Below are positions 1 to 8,576 of a stretch of 64,000 bases of DNA, piece by piece. Within the stretch, counting starts at the first letter, position 1. Each line of letters begins with the position of its first letter. The notes beneath the pieces are model-generated. The model was not told where the DNA came from. It searched no databases and saw only the letters and a program-made list of their open reading frames with translations. The position numbers and the translations under genes are program-made. This stretch comes from Gammaproteobacteria bacterium. GTDB lineage: Bacteria > Pseudomonadota > Gammaproteobacteria > HK1. The stretch spans positions 62,001 through 126,000 of the forward strand of contig JAJEAD010000020.1 in the NCBI GenBank assembly GCA_022824305.1, given 5' to 3'.

Positions 1-267
1 CAATGGTCGGCACGGGGACATGAACGGTCAACCGCACTGCACGCCGCGTGGCGAGCCCCTGACCCGGGAGGCGCCCTTCGCTTCCGCGGGTGGAGGAGAT
101 ATCCGCGCATCCGCCCCCTGGCGGGGCTGCGGCGCGGGTTATCCGGCGGCGAGCCCGGAAGCGAGGGCGCGCTCGTCCGGAACGGGCGTGCCCCGGAGAG
201 ACCCTTGATCGCGTGTGCCCGGTGTGGCCGAGTCCCGCCCGAGAGAATGCAGGACTACCGGCGTGCT
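1..267. other. no recognisable gene
   Basis: I see no open frame here with a recognisable family motif. The reading frames present are arginine- and proline-rich, as expected for random frames in GC-rich DNA. The stretch adjoins decayed ferredoxin and bacterioferritin fragments, so it is probably part of the same degraded locus. Confidence 0.5.
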
Positions 268-378
268 CTTCGCCGCCGCCCGTTCCACGAGCTCGACCGC
301 GAACGTGCGGCAGGTGCCGCATCCCAGACCCGCGCCGAGCCGGTTCGCCACGCATTCCGCGAACGAGGGCCCGACCTC
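268..378 (-). pseudogene. BFD-like [2Fe-2S] ferredoxin remnant
   Basis: The minus-strand frame reads like the C-terminal half of a bacterioferritin-associated ferredoxin. It contains the stretch [15 protein letters not shown], with a CxxC pair followed by a helix-like tail. The N-terminal half, which should carry the first CxC cysteine pair, is not found upstream in any minus frame, so no complete four-cysteine cluster site can form. BFD-like proteins release iron from bacterioferritin, and a bacterioferritin fragment lies directly beside it on the other strand, which supports the reading. The match is short and was judged by eye. Confidence 0.4.
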
Positions 379-412
379 GCGCCGCGGCTCCCGCGCGCAC
401 TCGGCCGCCGCC

Positions 413-532
413 GACGAGATGCAGCACGCCGAGGCGCTCATCGACCGGATCCTGTTCCTCGAGGGTCTTCCCAACCTGCAGGACCTCGGCAAGCTGCTCA
501 TCGGGCAGGGCGTGAAGGAGAGGGTCGGATAG
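413..532 (+). pseudogene. bfr: bacterioferritin (Bfr) internal fragment
   Basis: About 40 codons match the middle of bacterioferritin, including [18 protein letters not shown] and [13 protein letters not shown], which carry the second-helix ferroxidase and metal-ligand region. Bfr is normally about 160 residues. Here the first ~47 residues are replaced by unrelated sequence and the frame stops right after the match, so helices 3-5 are gone. This is a relic and cannot assemble an iron-storage shell. It sits against a BFD-like relic on the opposite strand. Confidence 0.75.
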
Positions 533-596
533 CGCCTCCTGCACAGGCAAACACCAAGGCGCGGTAACGGCACCTCGCTCGAAGCGCGTTGCCTCG

Positions 597-917
597 GTGG
601 TAGACCACTGGGGATGGCAGGCGGCCGCCGCCACCCGCTGCGTGGACGTTCGCTGCCGGGAGTGTCGGAGTCTCTCTCCCGACGAAACCCGGATCCTGCA
701 CAGCATCAGTTGCCTGCAACGCGACGCCTCCGAGACGGCCTTCGATCTGCTCGCGAGCTGGCTGCGGCCGGAGGCGGCGCGCGCCAGCCTGTATCTCGCC
801 AAGGACATCGCCCGAATCCTCAGCATGACCATGCATCGCCTCCCGCTCAGGTCATGGCGTTTCCCGGAACTCGACGGGCGGGGGAGCTGGTTGCTCCATG
901 GAGCACGGCTCCAGTGA
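597..917 (+). CDS. hypothetical protein, 106 aa
   Basis: I do not recognise this protein. It would start at a GTG and has a CRECRSL cysteine pair near residues 20-25. A helix-rich middle follows (residues 26-85), with composition more protein-like than the competing frames. The last 64 bases overlap the proposed start of the ankyrin gene in another frame, so one of the two boundaries is probably wrong. It may be a gene or chance open frame. Confidence 0.3.
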   Translation: MVDHWGWQAAAATRCVDVRCRECRSLSPDETRILHSISCLQRDASETAFDLLASWLRPEAARASLYLAKDIARILSMTMHRLPLRSWRFPELDGRGSWLLHGARLQ

Positions 918-1342
918 TCAACGTTCTCAATATCCGATCCACGGCGAGAGAACTCCTGACCTGCGCCGCTCTTCACCGAATCGATCGGATCCGGTACTTC
1001 GTGGACGAGAGGGGCCTGCATCCGGACTGCACCTACGGCGGCAAACCGACTGCGCTGTGCTACGCGTTGATCCAGCCGCACCGGAGTCTCGTGGAGTTCC
1101 TCCTCAGCCGAGGCGCGAACGTCAACCATTCGGATGTGCTCGGCATGACGCCACTCCACTACGCGGCGCTCGGCGGATGCGAGCAGTGCATGGCCCGCCT
1201 CATCCATCACGGCGCGGACCGAAGCGCGCGGAACGCCGCGGGACACACGCCGCTGGGCCTCATTCGGAATCGGCCCGACCGGGAAAGTGTTGATGGCTGT
1301 AGAAAGGGCGCGGTTGTCTGGCGAACAGCCCTCGTGAACTGA
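854..1342 (+). CDS. small ankyrin-repeat protein
   Basis: A protein of 162 residues with two to three ankyrin repeats. The clearest signs are SLVEFLLSRGANVNHSD, then MTPLHYAALGG, then HHGADRSARNAAGHTPLG. Ankyrin repeats form a protein-binding stack; the partner is unknown. No signal peptide or membrane segment is visible, so it is probably cytoplasmic unless exported by a specialised route. I used the ATG at 854; a GTG at 914 would give a shorter protein starting just before the first repeat. The C-terminal 30 residues do not look like repeats and may reflect drift or truncation. Confidence 0.6.
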   Translation: MAFPGTRRAGELVAPWSTAPVINVLNIRSTARELLTCAALHRIDRIRYFVDERGLHPDCTYGGKPTALCYALIQPHRSLVEFLLSRGANVNHSDVLGMTPLHYAALGGCEQCMARLIHHGADRSARNAAGHTPLGLIRNRPDRESVDGCRKGAVVWRTALVN

Positions 1343-1417
1343 CTGTGCCGGACGGAGCGAACCTGCTCTGAGTCGTCCCGATGGCCCGCCTGGGACCTGT
1401 CGCTGTTTTGCCCATAA

Positions 1418-1432
1418 TGAGCATTTAGCTCA
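1418..1432. promoter_or_regulatory. inverted repeat, probable toxin-antitoxin operator
   Basis: TGAGC-ATTTA-GCTCA is a perfect 5-bp inverted repeat in an AT-rich patch about 35 bp upstream of the chosen antitoxin start at 1468. Phd-type antitoxins usually bind such sites to repress their own operon. The role is inferred. Confidence 0.5.
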
Positions 1433-1467
1433 AAATGGTCCGAATCAAGCGACGGTGGAGGATAACG

Positions 1468-1734
1468 GTGGTGGAGAAAGGCATTCCTGCCGCAGAGGCC
1501 AAGACGAACTTCGGCGCACTTCTCGAGAAGGTACAGCGCGAGCCGCTCATGATCTCGAAGAAAGGCCGGCCGGTTGCGGTCTTGATGTCGATGGATGAGT
1601 TCGAGACGCATCAGCGACTCAAGCTCGAACAACTCCGCCACGAGGTGCGAGCCGGGCTTGCGGAGCTGGAAGCGGGCGAGGTTGCCAGCGGCGCTGAAGC
1701 CTTCGAGGCCATGGCTCGAGAACTCGGAGATTGA
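1468..1734 (+). CDS. Phd/YefM-family antitoxin
   Basis: Antitoxin of a type II module, 88 residues. The N-terminal Phd/YefM fold is visible in IPAAEAKTNFGALLEKV and the typical ISKKGRPVAVLMSMDEFE. The C-terminal third is acidic and helical, as expected for the part that wraps the toxin. I chose the GTG at 1468 because a good ribosome site (GGAGG, 1457-1461) lies six bases upstream. The earlier ATG at 1435 sits against the inverted repeat and adds a basic, unfamily-like extension. The stop codon overlaps the toxin start (TGATG), so the two are translationally coupled. Confidence 0.85.
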   Translation: MVEKGIPAAEAKTNFGALLEKVQREPLMISKKGRPVAVLMSMDEFETHQRLKLEQLRHEVRAGLAELEAGEVASGAEAFEAMARELGD

Positions 1735-2039
1735 TGCCTCGCTACGACTTTACGAAACGAGCGCTGGCCGACCTTCTGGATATCGCCCGCTACACCAGGG
1801 AGACGTGGGGGCATAGGCAGGCCCGGATCTATGGTGAGGAGATCGAGCTCGGTATCCGGAAGCTCGCATTGTCGCCCGGCATGGGCCGTGTACGCGCTGA
1901 CGTAGCGCCCTCGGTGCGGACGTTTCCAATCGCTCGGCATGTTGCCTTCTATGTCGAGGGCGAAGGCGGGATCACGGTGCTTCGCCTGCTTCACCCGAGC
2001 ATGGATGTTGCCCGCGCTTTCTCGGAAGACCAGTCATGA
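1734..2039 (+). CDS. ParE/RelE-family toxin
   Basis: Toxin partner of the Phd-like antitoxin, 101 residues, normal length for the family. It has the helix-helix-sheet layout of RelE/ParE folds, with FTKRALADLLDIARYTRETWG at the start, the central LALSPGMGRVRADV and the closing VLRLLHPSMDV. ParE-type members poison DNA gyrase and RelE-type members cut mRNA on the ribosome. The HPSMD ending and DLLDIARYT beginning look more ParE-like, but the target cannot be settled from sequence. The start overlaps the antitoxin stop. Confidence 0.85.
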   Translation: MPRYDFTKRALADLLDIARYTRETWGHRQARIYGEEIELGIRKLALSPGMGRVRADVAPSVRTFPIARHVAFYVEGEGGITVLRLLHPSMDVARAFSEDQS

Positions 2040-2472
2040 AGGACGGGCGTTCCATCCTGCTGTCCCAACGTCAGTCGCGCCGGACCCGGCAGCGACCACG
2101 GGGCCGTGTCTCGTCCGGAGATGGCGATGCACCGATCGGCGTCGCACCCGTCCCGCCCGCAGTGGTGCGGCTCATCGCTACCACACGGCCTCGCCCCGGG
2201 AAGCTTCTTCGTCGCTGCGCTTTCACTGAAGCGCCCAAATTCCGGAGTTCGAAGCGTTGGGCCGCCTGGCCGCAATGTTTCACCGATTTCCTGGCTCGCG
2301 GACGCGCATCTGCCGGCACGGACTGCGTTGATGCGTGACATCCCTGGCGCGCATTCGCCTTGCCCCTACCGACATCTTCGCACCCGCAGGTTCCGAAAAT
2401 CGGTGGAACATTGCGACTGGCGCCCGGCGTTCGGGGCTTCGGCTTGCCGGCGGCGGCGCCGGACGACCGCGC
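2040..2472. other. intergenic, no gene recognised
   Basis: Between the toxin gene and the converging DUF1513 gene there is about 430 bp in which every frame looks like an antisense or random reading. I see no motif, RNA fold or terminator that I can support. Confidence 0.5.
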
Positions 2473-3597
2473 TCAGCCGGAGTGCGCTTCCGCCGCGGAG
2501 ACATGGTTGTCCCACCTGCCGGCGGCAACGCAGGCGGCATCCAGCGGCCGGCGGCCGCCTCCCGCATCGACGAAGAACGCCCCACCCCGGCCGCTGGTCG
2601 CGAGGAAGCGTCCCTCCTCCCGGGTCGGGGCCACGCCACTGCCGTCCGCGACCGGCAGCGCGCACAGATAGCCCCCGCTCCGGGCGTCCCACAGGGTGAT
2701 CGCGTCGCCCCGGGGAGCGGAGGCGGCCACGATGCGGCCGGACGCATCGAAGGCCACGCTGCCGCAGTACTGCCGCATCGCGCGCAGTTCGGGCTCCGGC
2801 GCGTCGAAGAGCGCGACCGCACGCCCCCGTCGATGGAGACCCACCAGGGGAACGAGGTCTCCGCGCGGACCTTCGTACTGCATTCCCAGCGCGACCCGCC
2901 CGTCGGGCGCGACCGCGATGTGCCGGATGCCGAGGGCATGCAGCGCCCGGGGAAGGGCGACCCGCTCGAGGAGACGTCCGCCGCGTCGATCGACATACGC
3001 GAGCGTCGACTCCATGGAGGGCAGGTTGAGCTTCACCCCCGTCGCATCGGGGTGGGTGGCGATTCCCCCGTTGGCCACGACCAGCGTCTCTCCCCCCGGA
3101 AGCAGCCCGATCTCGTGTGGTCCGATGCCATGGGTCGGAAGCTCCCCCGCCCTCCGGTAGCCCTCGTCCGGGACGTAGACTCCCACCACGCCCCGCCGTT
3201 TCGCGTAGTCGTTCTCGCTCGCATAGAGCAGGCCGCCGTCGCCGCCGAAGACGCCGTGCCCGCAGAAGTGACGATCCGGGGGCGTGCGAAGCTCGGCGAG
3301 GCGCGCGCCCGACACCAGGTCGAAGACCAGGGCGAAGGAGCCCGGCCGTCGCGCAAAGCAGACCGCCACCGGCCGCCGCGGATGCAGCGCGAACCCGTGG
3401 CCTCGAGCCGGCAAGTCGAGATCGAGGAGAAGGGATCCCGCGGAGTCGAAAACGCCGATCCGGAAGGTTTCCGCGGCATCCACCCGCGCCGCCAGGTAGC
3501 GACGCCCGGGGGCGTTCGCGTGACTCGTACCCGGCAACAGGAGCGCGCCCGCGCCGCCCGCGATTGCGGGAATCAGCGCCCGCCGACTAATCCGCAT
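2473..3597 (-). CDS. DUF1513 periplasmic beta-propeller-like protein
   Basis: A protein of 374 residues with a Tat-like N-terminus (MRISRRALIPAIAGGAGALL) and repeated WD-like strands such as GYLCALPVADGSG and DARSGG. DUF1513 proteins are the last member of the imelysin iron-regulated operon in many proteobacteria, where they are thought to act in the periplasm; their biochemical job is not established. The start at 3597 fits the twin-arginine signal; a longer frame upstream would bury it. It belongs to the minus-strand run of imelysin genes, but a 228-bp gap holding an unusual inverted repeat separates it from the damaged gene before it. Confidence 0.8.
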   Translation of the reverse strand: MRISRRALIPAIAGGAGALLLPGTSHANAPGRRYLAARVDAAETFRIGVFDSAGSLLLDLDLPARGHGFALHPRRPVAVCFARRPGSFALVFDLVSGARLAELRTPPDRHFCGHGVFGGDGGLLYASENDYAKRRGVVGVYVPDEGYRRAGELPTHGIGPHEIGLLPGGETLVVANGGIATHPDATGVKLNLPSMESTLAYVDRRGGRLLERVALPRALHALGIRHIAVAPDGRVALGMQYEGPRGDLVPLVGLHRRGRAVALFDAPEPELRAMRQYCGSVAFDASGRIVAASAPRGDAITLWDARSGGYLCALPVADGSGVAPTREEGRFLATSGRGGAFFVDAGGGRRPLDAACVAAGRWDNHVSAAEAHSG

Positions 3598-3623
3598 CGC
3601 ATCGTTCCGGCAGGCAGTCACCT

Positions 3624-3730
3624 GGTACCTTTGCACAGTGAACCTGACCGGTACACGCGACGCAGACAAGACCACGGCGAAGTCCAAGCTATTGATTTGC
3701 AATCGATCATAATCACTGCGCAAAGGTACC
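3624..3730. repeat. 107-bp element bounded by 17-bp inverted repeats
   Basis: GGTACCTTTGCACAGTG (3624-3640) and CACTGCGCAAAGGTACC (3714-3730) are inverted copies with one mismatch, 73 bp apart, in an AT-richer patch just upstream of the DUF1513 gene. They could be the ends of a small non-coding mobile element or a double regulator site. I see no direct repeat outside the ends. Confidence 0.5.
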
Positions 3731-3825
3731 GGCATGGAGTCGTCAATCACGCTCGGTGCGGAACGGGCAACGAACTCGAGCGCGTTGCCCAACGGCACCC
3801 TTGGTCCCGGGAGTCAGGGATCGGC

Positions 3826-4200
3826 TCAGTCTCCGTCCAGGGCATTGAAACCCACGGCCAGGTCGAGCGCTTCCGCGACCCGGGTGCGCACGAGCTGCCG
3901 GAGCGCCCGCACCTGCAGGGAGAGCCTCTCGACCCGCTTGCGCAGATTCGGATCCGTGGCGGCCGTCTCGAGCGGGGCGTCGAAGGAGCGGGCGGTTTCC
4001 AGAGTCAGCCGGAACGCCTTGCGCATGAGGGGATCGAGCGCCGGGTCCTCCTTCGAGGCGGCGACGATCTCACCGAGACCCCTTCCGTCCTCTCCCACGT
4101 ACATCGCCTGGAGCGCCTCGAGATTGATCGCAACGTTCCGCGTCGACCGGCCGCTCGCCCGGGACTCCGCGAGCGCGGGGCGAGCCCCGGCGCACGGTGA
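3826..4200 (-). pseudogene. second imelysin gene, 3' remnant
   Basis: The minus frame from about 4200 to the stop at 3826 encodes the last ~120 residues of an IrpA-like imelysin. It holds RNVAINLEALQAMYVGEDG, a long helical stretch and the hallmark C-terminus VGFNALDGD. The first two thirds of the gene, including the GxHxxE motif, are absent. It is joined, out of frame, to the truncated di-haem oxidoreductase gene at about 4195-4205. Many imelysin operons carry two imelysins with the oxidoreductase between, so an internal deletion explains the structure. No functional product is expected. Confidence 0.75.
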
Positions 4201-5117
4201 GACGAGAGCCCGATGTCTCCGGAGAAGGCGCGCGCGGTCTGCTCGGCCACCGTCGCCGCGCCCGCCTTCCAGCCGAATCGGCCGAGCGCGAAACGCCCCT
4301 CTTCGGCGTCCCATACCCTGCTCGCACGTCCCGAGATGCCGTCTCCGTCTTCGTCGTCCGGATCCGCCAGGGCCAGGATGTCGGCTTCCGGAATGGCTTC
4401 GATCAGTCCCATTCCAATCATCTGCGGCGCCACCCGGGGCGAGAGCATGACCTCCGGATCGAGAGGACCGTAACCCGGGTCGAGCACCGAATATCGAGGA
4501 TGCAGGAGTTGAAGCGTCGCCCCTCCCGAGAGCGACACGCTGCGCTCCTCATGGGCGATGCCGATCCGGCCCTCGGCCGACACTCCCTGAACCGAGTAAT
4601 TCTGAAGCTGCGCGCCGTAGACCGGCTCCGCCATGACGCGTGCCCGCCCTTCGGCGAGGCGTTGCCCTTCGTCGTCGCTCCGCGGCGGGACCGAGAGCGC
4701 CAGCAGCATCGACACCGCCCTCTCGCCCTCCCGGGGCGGTCGGCCCCGGCCGTCCTTGATGTGGCAGCTCTGACAGGAGCGTGCGTTGTGGAGGGGGCCG
4801 AGCCCATCCGAGGACTTCGTCGAAGCGGGGGCGGACACCCAGAGCTTGCGGAAGATCCCGTTGCCGACGTGAAAGTCGAGCTGGCGCTCGAAGCTCAGGT
4901 TGGCCGAAGGGTGCGAGAAGGCATTCGCGTTCGGGGTCGCCAGGGAGGTCGCGGCGCCTCCGGCATTGCGCTCGAACGCCTCGGGAACGCTGAAGTCCGT
5001 GGCGGGACGAGTGACCTCGGCCACCCGAACGGCATCCGCGGCATCGCGCGCCGCCGCCGGTTCGACGGAAAGGTAAACGAGGCCGGCGACCAGGCCCCAT
5101 GCGAAGGGCAGCGTCAT
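4195..5117 (-). pseudogene. di-haem oxidoreductase (DHOR), truncated
   Basis: The frame starts at an ATG at 5117 with a short hydrophobic signal-like segment. It carries the first haem motif CQSCH (residues 115-119) and continues in good family sequence (DPDDEDGDGISGRASRVWD) to AFSGDIGLSS. Full DHOR/thiol-oxidoreductase proteins are about 450-500 residues with further CxxCH haem motifs. Here homology stops after about 305 residues and the frame then runs into imelysin sequence in the wrong register. It therefore lacks the C-terminal cytochrome domain and is most likely non-functional. Confidence 0.75.
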
Positions 5118-5222
5118 GTCGCGTCACCCATCAGCTCGACGTCCCGGCCTGTCGAGCCGTTCGGAAGGATGCGGATTCGAAACCCTTCCGGTCCATTCGC
5201 GGCGCTACCGAATCCGGACGGG

Positions 5223-5247
5223 CCGGACCCCCGCGGCGGGGGTCCGG
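5223..5247. repeat. GC-rich hairpin between imelysin and DHOR remnant
   Basis: CCGGACCCCC-GCGGC-GGGGGTCCGG forms a perfect 10-bp stem in the 167-bp gap after the imelysin gene. No T-run follows on the minus (coding) strand, so it may stabilise the upstream message or partly terminate it rather than act as a classic terminator. Confidence 0.55.
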
Positions 5248-5284
5248 CTTTCCGTTCTCGCTGTCGTCGGAGGCGCAGCTACAG

Positions 5285-6562
5285 CTACTCGAACACCGCC
5301 TCCGGATCGTCCAGGCTGTCGGAGCCTTCGACCTCGATCGCCTCGAGGCCCAGGGCCGCCACCACCTGCTCGATGGTACGGGTCTGCTCGGTCAGCCGAT
5401 CGATTGCCGCCTGCACGACCGCATTGCCTGCCGCGTTCCCCTCGCCGAGCATCTGGTCGTAGGCCTCCACGGTCTCCGCCCGCGCCTTGAGGCTCGCCAT
5501 TGCATTCTGGGTGGCGGTGAGCCGCGTGCTCATCTCCGCATCGAGAGCGGCATCGGTTTCCGCGACCAGGTCGCTCAAGCTGGGCCCCGACACCCTGGTC
5601 CCGTCGGTGCGGGTGTAGCCGCCGTGGTACACCGCGAGCATCCCCATCACGTCGTAGTAGTGCGAGTTGTGGGTGTTGTCGGCAAAGCAGTCGTGCTCCT
5701 CCTCCGGATCATGGAGCAGGAGCCCGAGCTGCATGCGCTCTCCCGCCAGCTCGCCGTAGGAGAGGCTGCCGAGCCCGGTGAGAATCGTGGACAGGCCGGC
5801 TTGGGGTCCGCCGTCGGCCAGAGCCTGGCGGGCAGCGCCGTCCTCCGCCCACTGGGCGGTCATCCACTCGAGCTCATCCATCAGCATCGTGCTCGCGGTG
5901 GCGAGGTAAGCCCGGCGTCGATCGCAGTTGCCGTTGGTGCACTCGCTTCCGGCCGCCAGGTCGGTCCAGGAGCGTTCTCCGCTTCCGGCATCCGTTCCGT
6001 GGAGGTCCTGGCCCCACAGCAGGAACTCGATGGCGTGGTAGCCGGTCGCGACGTTCGCCTCCACCCCGCCAATCTCGTGCAGCTCGGTGAGGAGCGATGA
6101 CGTGATCTCGGATGCATCCACCATTTCGCCGCCGAAGGTGATCTTCTCGTTTCCGACCACGTTGGCGACGTAGAGCGGATTCTCGTCCGAGGCGGTGCCG
6201 TATCCCGGATCGACGTAGTCGATGAGCCCTTCGTCGAGCGGCCACGCATTCACCTTGCCTTCCCAGTCGTCGACGATCGCATTGCCGAATCGGTACACCT
6301 CGGTGTGCATGTAGGGCACACGGGAATTGAGCCACGCGCTGCGGGCCGCGCTCAGGCTCTCCGCCCCGGGGGCCTCGAGCAACGCGCCGATGCGCGCATC
6401 GAGCTCGCGCGCCGCGTTGAGGGAGTCCTCGTACATGGCATGCGCGATGTCGGCGTAGTTCTCCATGACGCCGCCGGAATCCATCGCCGCGTGAACCGCA
6501 CCGCCGCAAAGACTCGCGGCGAGCGCAGCGGACGCGCACTGGAATCTCATGGTTCGCTTCAT
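5285..6562 (-). CDS. imelysin-family (M75) periplasmic iron protein
   Basis: A protein of 425 residues with an N-terminal signal peptide ending near VHAAM. The family's GxHxxE motif appears as GYHAIEFLLWGQD (H176, E179), and the later CFADNTHNSHYYD is also typical. Imelysin (M75) proteins are two-bundle helical periplasmic proteins made under iron limitation; they probably bind metal or haem, and peptidase activity is doubtful. The start at 6562 has an excellent ribosome site (AGGAGG) and overlaps the FeoA-like stop as ATGA. It is the intact member of the imelysin set; the second one is broken. Confidence 0.9.
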   Translation of the reverse strand: MKRTMRFQCASAALAASLCGGAVHAAMDSGGVMENYADIAHAMYEDSLNAARELDARIGALLEAPGAESLSAARSAWLNSRVPYMHTEVYRFGNAIVDDWEGKVNAWPLDEGLIDYVDPGYGTASDENPLYVANVVGNEKITFGGEMVDASEITSSLLTELHEIGGVEANVATGYHAIEFLLWGQDLHGTDAGSGERSWTDLAAGSECTNGNCDRRRAYLATASTMLMDELEWMTAQWAEDGAARQALADGGPQAGLSTILTGLGSLSYGELAGERMQLGLLLHDPEEEHDCFADNTHNSHYYDVMGMLAVYHGGYTRTDGTRVSGPSLSDLVAETDAALDAEMSTRLTATQNAMASLKARAETVEAYDQMLGEGNAAGNAVVQAAIDRLTEQTRTIEQVVAALGLEAIEVEGSDSLDDPEAVFE

Positions 6563-6915
6563 GGTCTGCCTCCTGTGTTGAATATCGACTTGGAGTTGGG
6601 GTTGCAGGTAACGAGAGCCGCCTTCGCGACCCAATTCGGCACGGCGACGTGGCGCTCGCCCATGGAAACCACCACGCCTCCCCACCCGGAGGTCAGCACC
6701 TGGACTTCCGTCGCCTCTTCCCAGCCGCTGAGAAGCAGCCATGTCCGGACCTCCTTCCCCGGCGCCTCGACCAGACGGACACGATCGCCGACGCGGGCGT
6801 CGGAGAGGCATCTCGTCCTGACCTTGCCGGCTCCGCTTCCGGGCGCGGCCGCGTCATCGAAGCGGGGCGAGCGGGACCGGAGGCCCGACCGGGGGCTCAA
6901 CCGGGAAGCACGCAT
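6559..6915 (-). CDS. FeoA-domain protein
   Basis: A protein of 118 residues. From about residue 36 it reads as a FeoA/SH3-like domain: LSDARVGDRVRLVEAPG, then LSGWEEATEVQVL, then GGVVVSMGERHVAV. FeoA is normally ~75-85 residues; the extra 30 basic residues at the front may be an overlong start call. It overlaps the end of the DUF2325 gene by 19 bases and the imelysin start by 4 bases. FeoA-like proteins are found both with FeoB and, as here, alone in imelysin loci, where the partner is unknown. Confidence 0.7.
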   Translation of the reverse strand: MRASRLSPRSGLRSRSPRFDDAAAPGSGAGKVRTRCLSDARVGDRVRLVEAPGKEVRTWLLLSGWEEATEVQVLTSGWGGVVVSMGERHVAVPNWVAKAALVTCNPNSKSIFNTGGRP

Positions 6916-8297
6916 TCGCGTTTCGCCTCATCGGCCGGCGCCGGCATCGCCTGCCGGAGCGCGCTTTCGAACGCGGATACGCTCGCCGTGCGCAGCCAGA
7001 GGATGGTCTTGCCCTGCTGACGGCAGCGTCGCTTGAGCCGCCGGCTCGCGTCGTGGCTGACGCAGTCGAGGGGTACCACCACGATGTCCGACCCCGCCAG
7101 GCTTTCGTCGATCCGCCCCGCCCGCTCCTGCTGCCCGCCGTCGTGATGGACGAACCGGCCGTTGCAGCGCTCGGTCAATGCCCGAAGACGCGGCACCACC
7201 CGTCCCCGGCCGCCGACGTAGGCGACCACCCGCCCCGCGAGGTCGCAGGGCGGATGCCCGGGATCGCTTTCCGGGTCCGCGCTCCGACACCCCGGCGCCG
7301 ACGAAAGCGACACCCCGGCGGTGTCGACGGCGGGCGTCGGGGGAGCGTCGGACTCGAGCGCTTCCACGCGCTGCCGGGCCTGGCGGTACAGGCGCCGCCA
7401 GGCACGCCGCTCGTGCTCCGACTTCTCGAGGCGGTTCCGGAGCTCGCGAAGCAGGGCCTCGTGATCGACCCCGGGAGACGCGGAAGGCGTGGTTGCGGGC
7501 GTCGCCTCCGACGGGACGGAGTCCGACCCGCGCGCGCCTTGCGATGCCCGCTCGCGAGCGGCGAAACGCTCGCGGAGCGCCCGCACTCGCTCGCTCTGCC
7601 GTTCCCGTCCGCGGCGCTCCCGCCCAAGCGCGACTTCCTGCTCGGCGATCCGCGCGCGGGCACGCTCGAGCTCGGCGCGAACCCGGCGAATGGCGGACGC
7701 GGGGACATGGGACAGCATGTGGACATGCCCCATCGCCTCGTGCGCGAGCTCCTTGCCGAGGGCGGGATGGGTGAGAAGGGCGAAGTAGCTTGCCCCGAGA
7801 TCGTCATCCGCCTGCAGGGAGCGATCCCATCCTGCCCTCAATGCCGCCTCGTCCCGGTGCTCCCGGAACGCCCTGAGCGCGCGGGCGAACTTCTCCTCCA
7901 GGTAGCGGTCCAGGCGCCGGCCTTCGCGCTCTCCCGAAGCGGCGAGATGAACGAGCTGATGATGGAGCTCGTAGTCGCTCACTCGGGCCGAGGTCGAGAG
8001 ACCGAGCCGGGACGCCAGGCGGCGCATCTCGTCGAGGCCGAGACACGCACCGAGCAGGCTGCAATGGTAGATGGGCGGGAGCTGCCACACCTTGCGCCGG
8101 CCGCGTGAAGCGTTCTGCGGCGAGTTGCGGGCGGGATCCGGGGGATGCTCCCGGGAACGGACCAGCGAGAGCGCAGGCGTCTCGCCCTCCGGCGCCCTCT
8201 CGCCCTCGTTCGGCGCCTCACGGCCGAGCGCATGCGCAATCGCGTCGGCGAGTCCTGCGCCCCGAGCCGGAGCAGTTGCGAGGGAAGCGGAGTCCAT
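6897..8297 (-). CDS. DUF2325-domain protein with coiled coil
   Basis: A protein of 466 residues. The N-terminal half is helical, with KVWQLPPIYHCSLLGACL near residues 70-87 and a charged coiled coil around 205-260. A second coiled stretch spans about 280-315. The C-terminus is a DUF2325 domain (VVAYVGGRGRVVPRLRAL, then DIVVVPLDCVSHDASRRLK). DUF2325 proteins accompany imelysin and haem-uptake genes; a cytosolic regulatory or scaffolding role is possible but unproven. It is the first gene of the operon and has a Fur-like site 23 bp upstream. No strong ribosome site precedes the ATG, so the start could move. Confidence 0.75.
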   Translation of the reverse strand: MDSASLATAPARGAGLADAIAHALGREAPNEGERAPEGETPALSLVRSREHPPDPARNSPQNASRGRRKVWQLPPIYHCSLLGACLGLDEMRRLASRLGLSTSARVSDYELHHQLVHLAASGEREGRRLDRYLEEKFARALRAFREHRDEAALRAGWDRSLQADDDLGASYFALLTHPALGKELAHEAMGHVHMLSHVPASAIRRVRAELERARARIAEQEVALGRERRGRERQSERVRALRERFAARERASQGARGSDSVPSEATPATTPSASPGVDHEALLRELRNRLEKSEHERRAWRRLYRQARQRVEALESDAPPTPAVDTAGVSLSSAPGCRSADPESDPGHPPCDLAGRVVAYVGGRGRVVPRLRALTERCNGRFVHHDGGQQERAGRIDESLAGSDIVVVPLDCVSHDASRRLKRRCRQQGKTILWLRTASVSAFESALRQAMPAPADEAKRECVLPG

Positions 8298-8319
8298 ATC
8301 GAAGGAGAATAATAATCTT

Positions 8320-8338
8320 AATGCGATGCATTCTCATT
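8320..8338 (-). promoter_or_regulatory. Fur box upstream of the DUF2325-imelysin operon
   Basis: Read on the minus strand, AATGAGAATGCATCGCATT is a 19-bp near-palindrome. By my count it matches the gammaproteobacterial Fur consensus AATGATAATNATTATCATT at 13 of 18 defined positions. A related 19-mer lies upstream of fbpA, and fur itself is encoded nearby. Iron repression of the operon is the natural inference. Confidence 0.75.
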
Positions 8339-8576
8339 AACGAACTCATCCCTGTCAACCCTGACCAGGGTCGGAGCGGGTGGCCACACGCAGCCGCATC
8401 ACCCGCGAGGCGCCGGGCATGGCGCGACCTCAGGGAGCGACCCGACACTCCGGCGAATGGCGCGCTTCCCGGCCACCGGCGCCGCCGCTGGCGAACCCCG
8501 AGGGGTTGAAGTATGGTCCGGCCGGCCGCGCGAGGGCGGCGTACGCTCGGGACCCCGAGTCCGAACGACGGGAGCC

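Noticed and set aside
2335..4200. A 621-codon plus-strand frame
   Set aside because: It lies antisense to DUF1513 and the DHOR/imelysin remnants and has no family motif.
5223..5247. Rho-independent terminator after the imelysin gene
   Set aside because: The stem is strong but no T-run follows on the coding strand; listed only as a hairpin.
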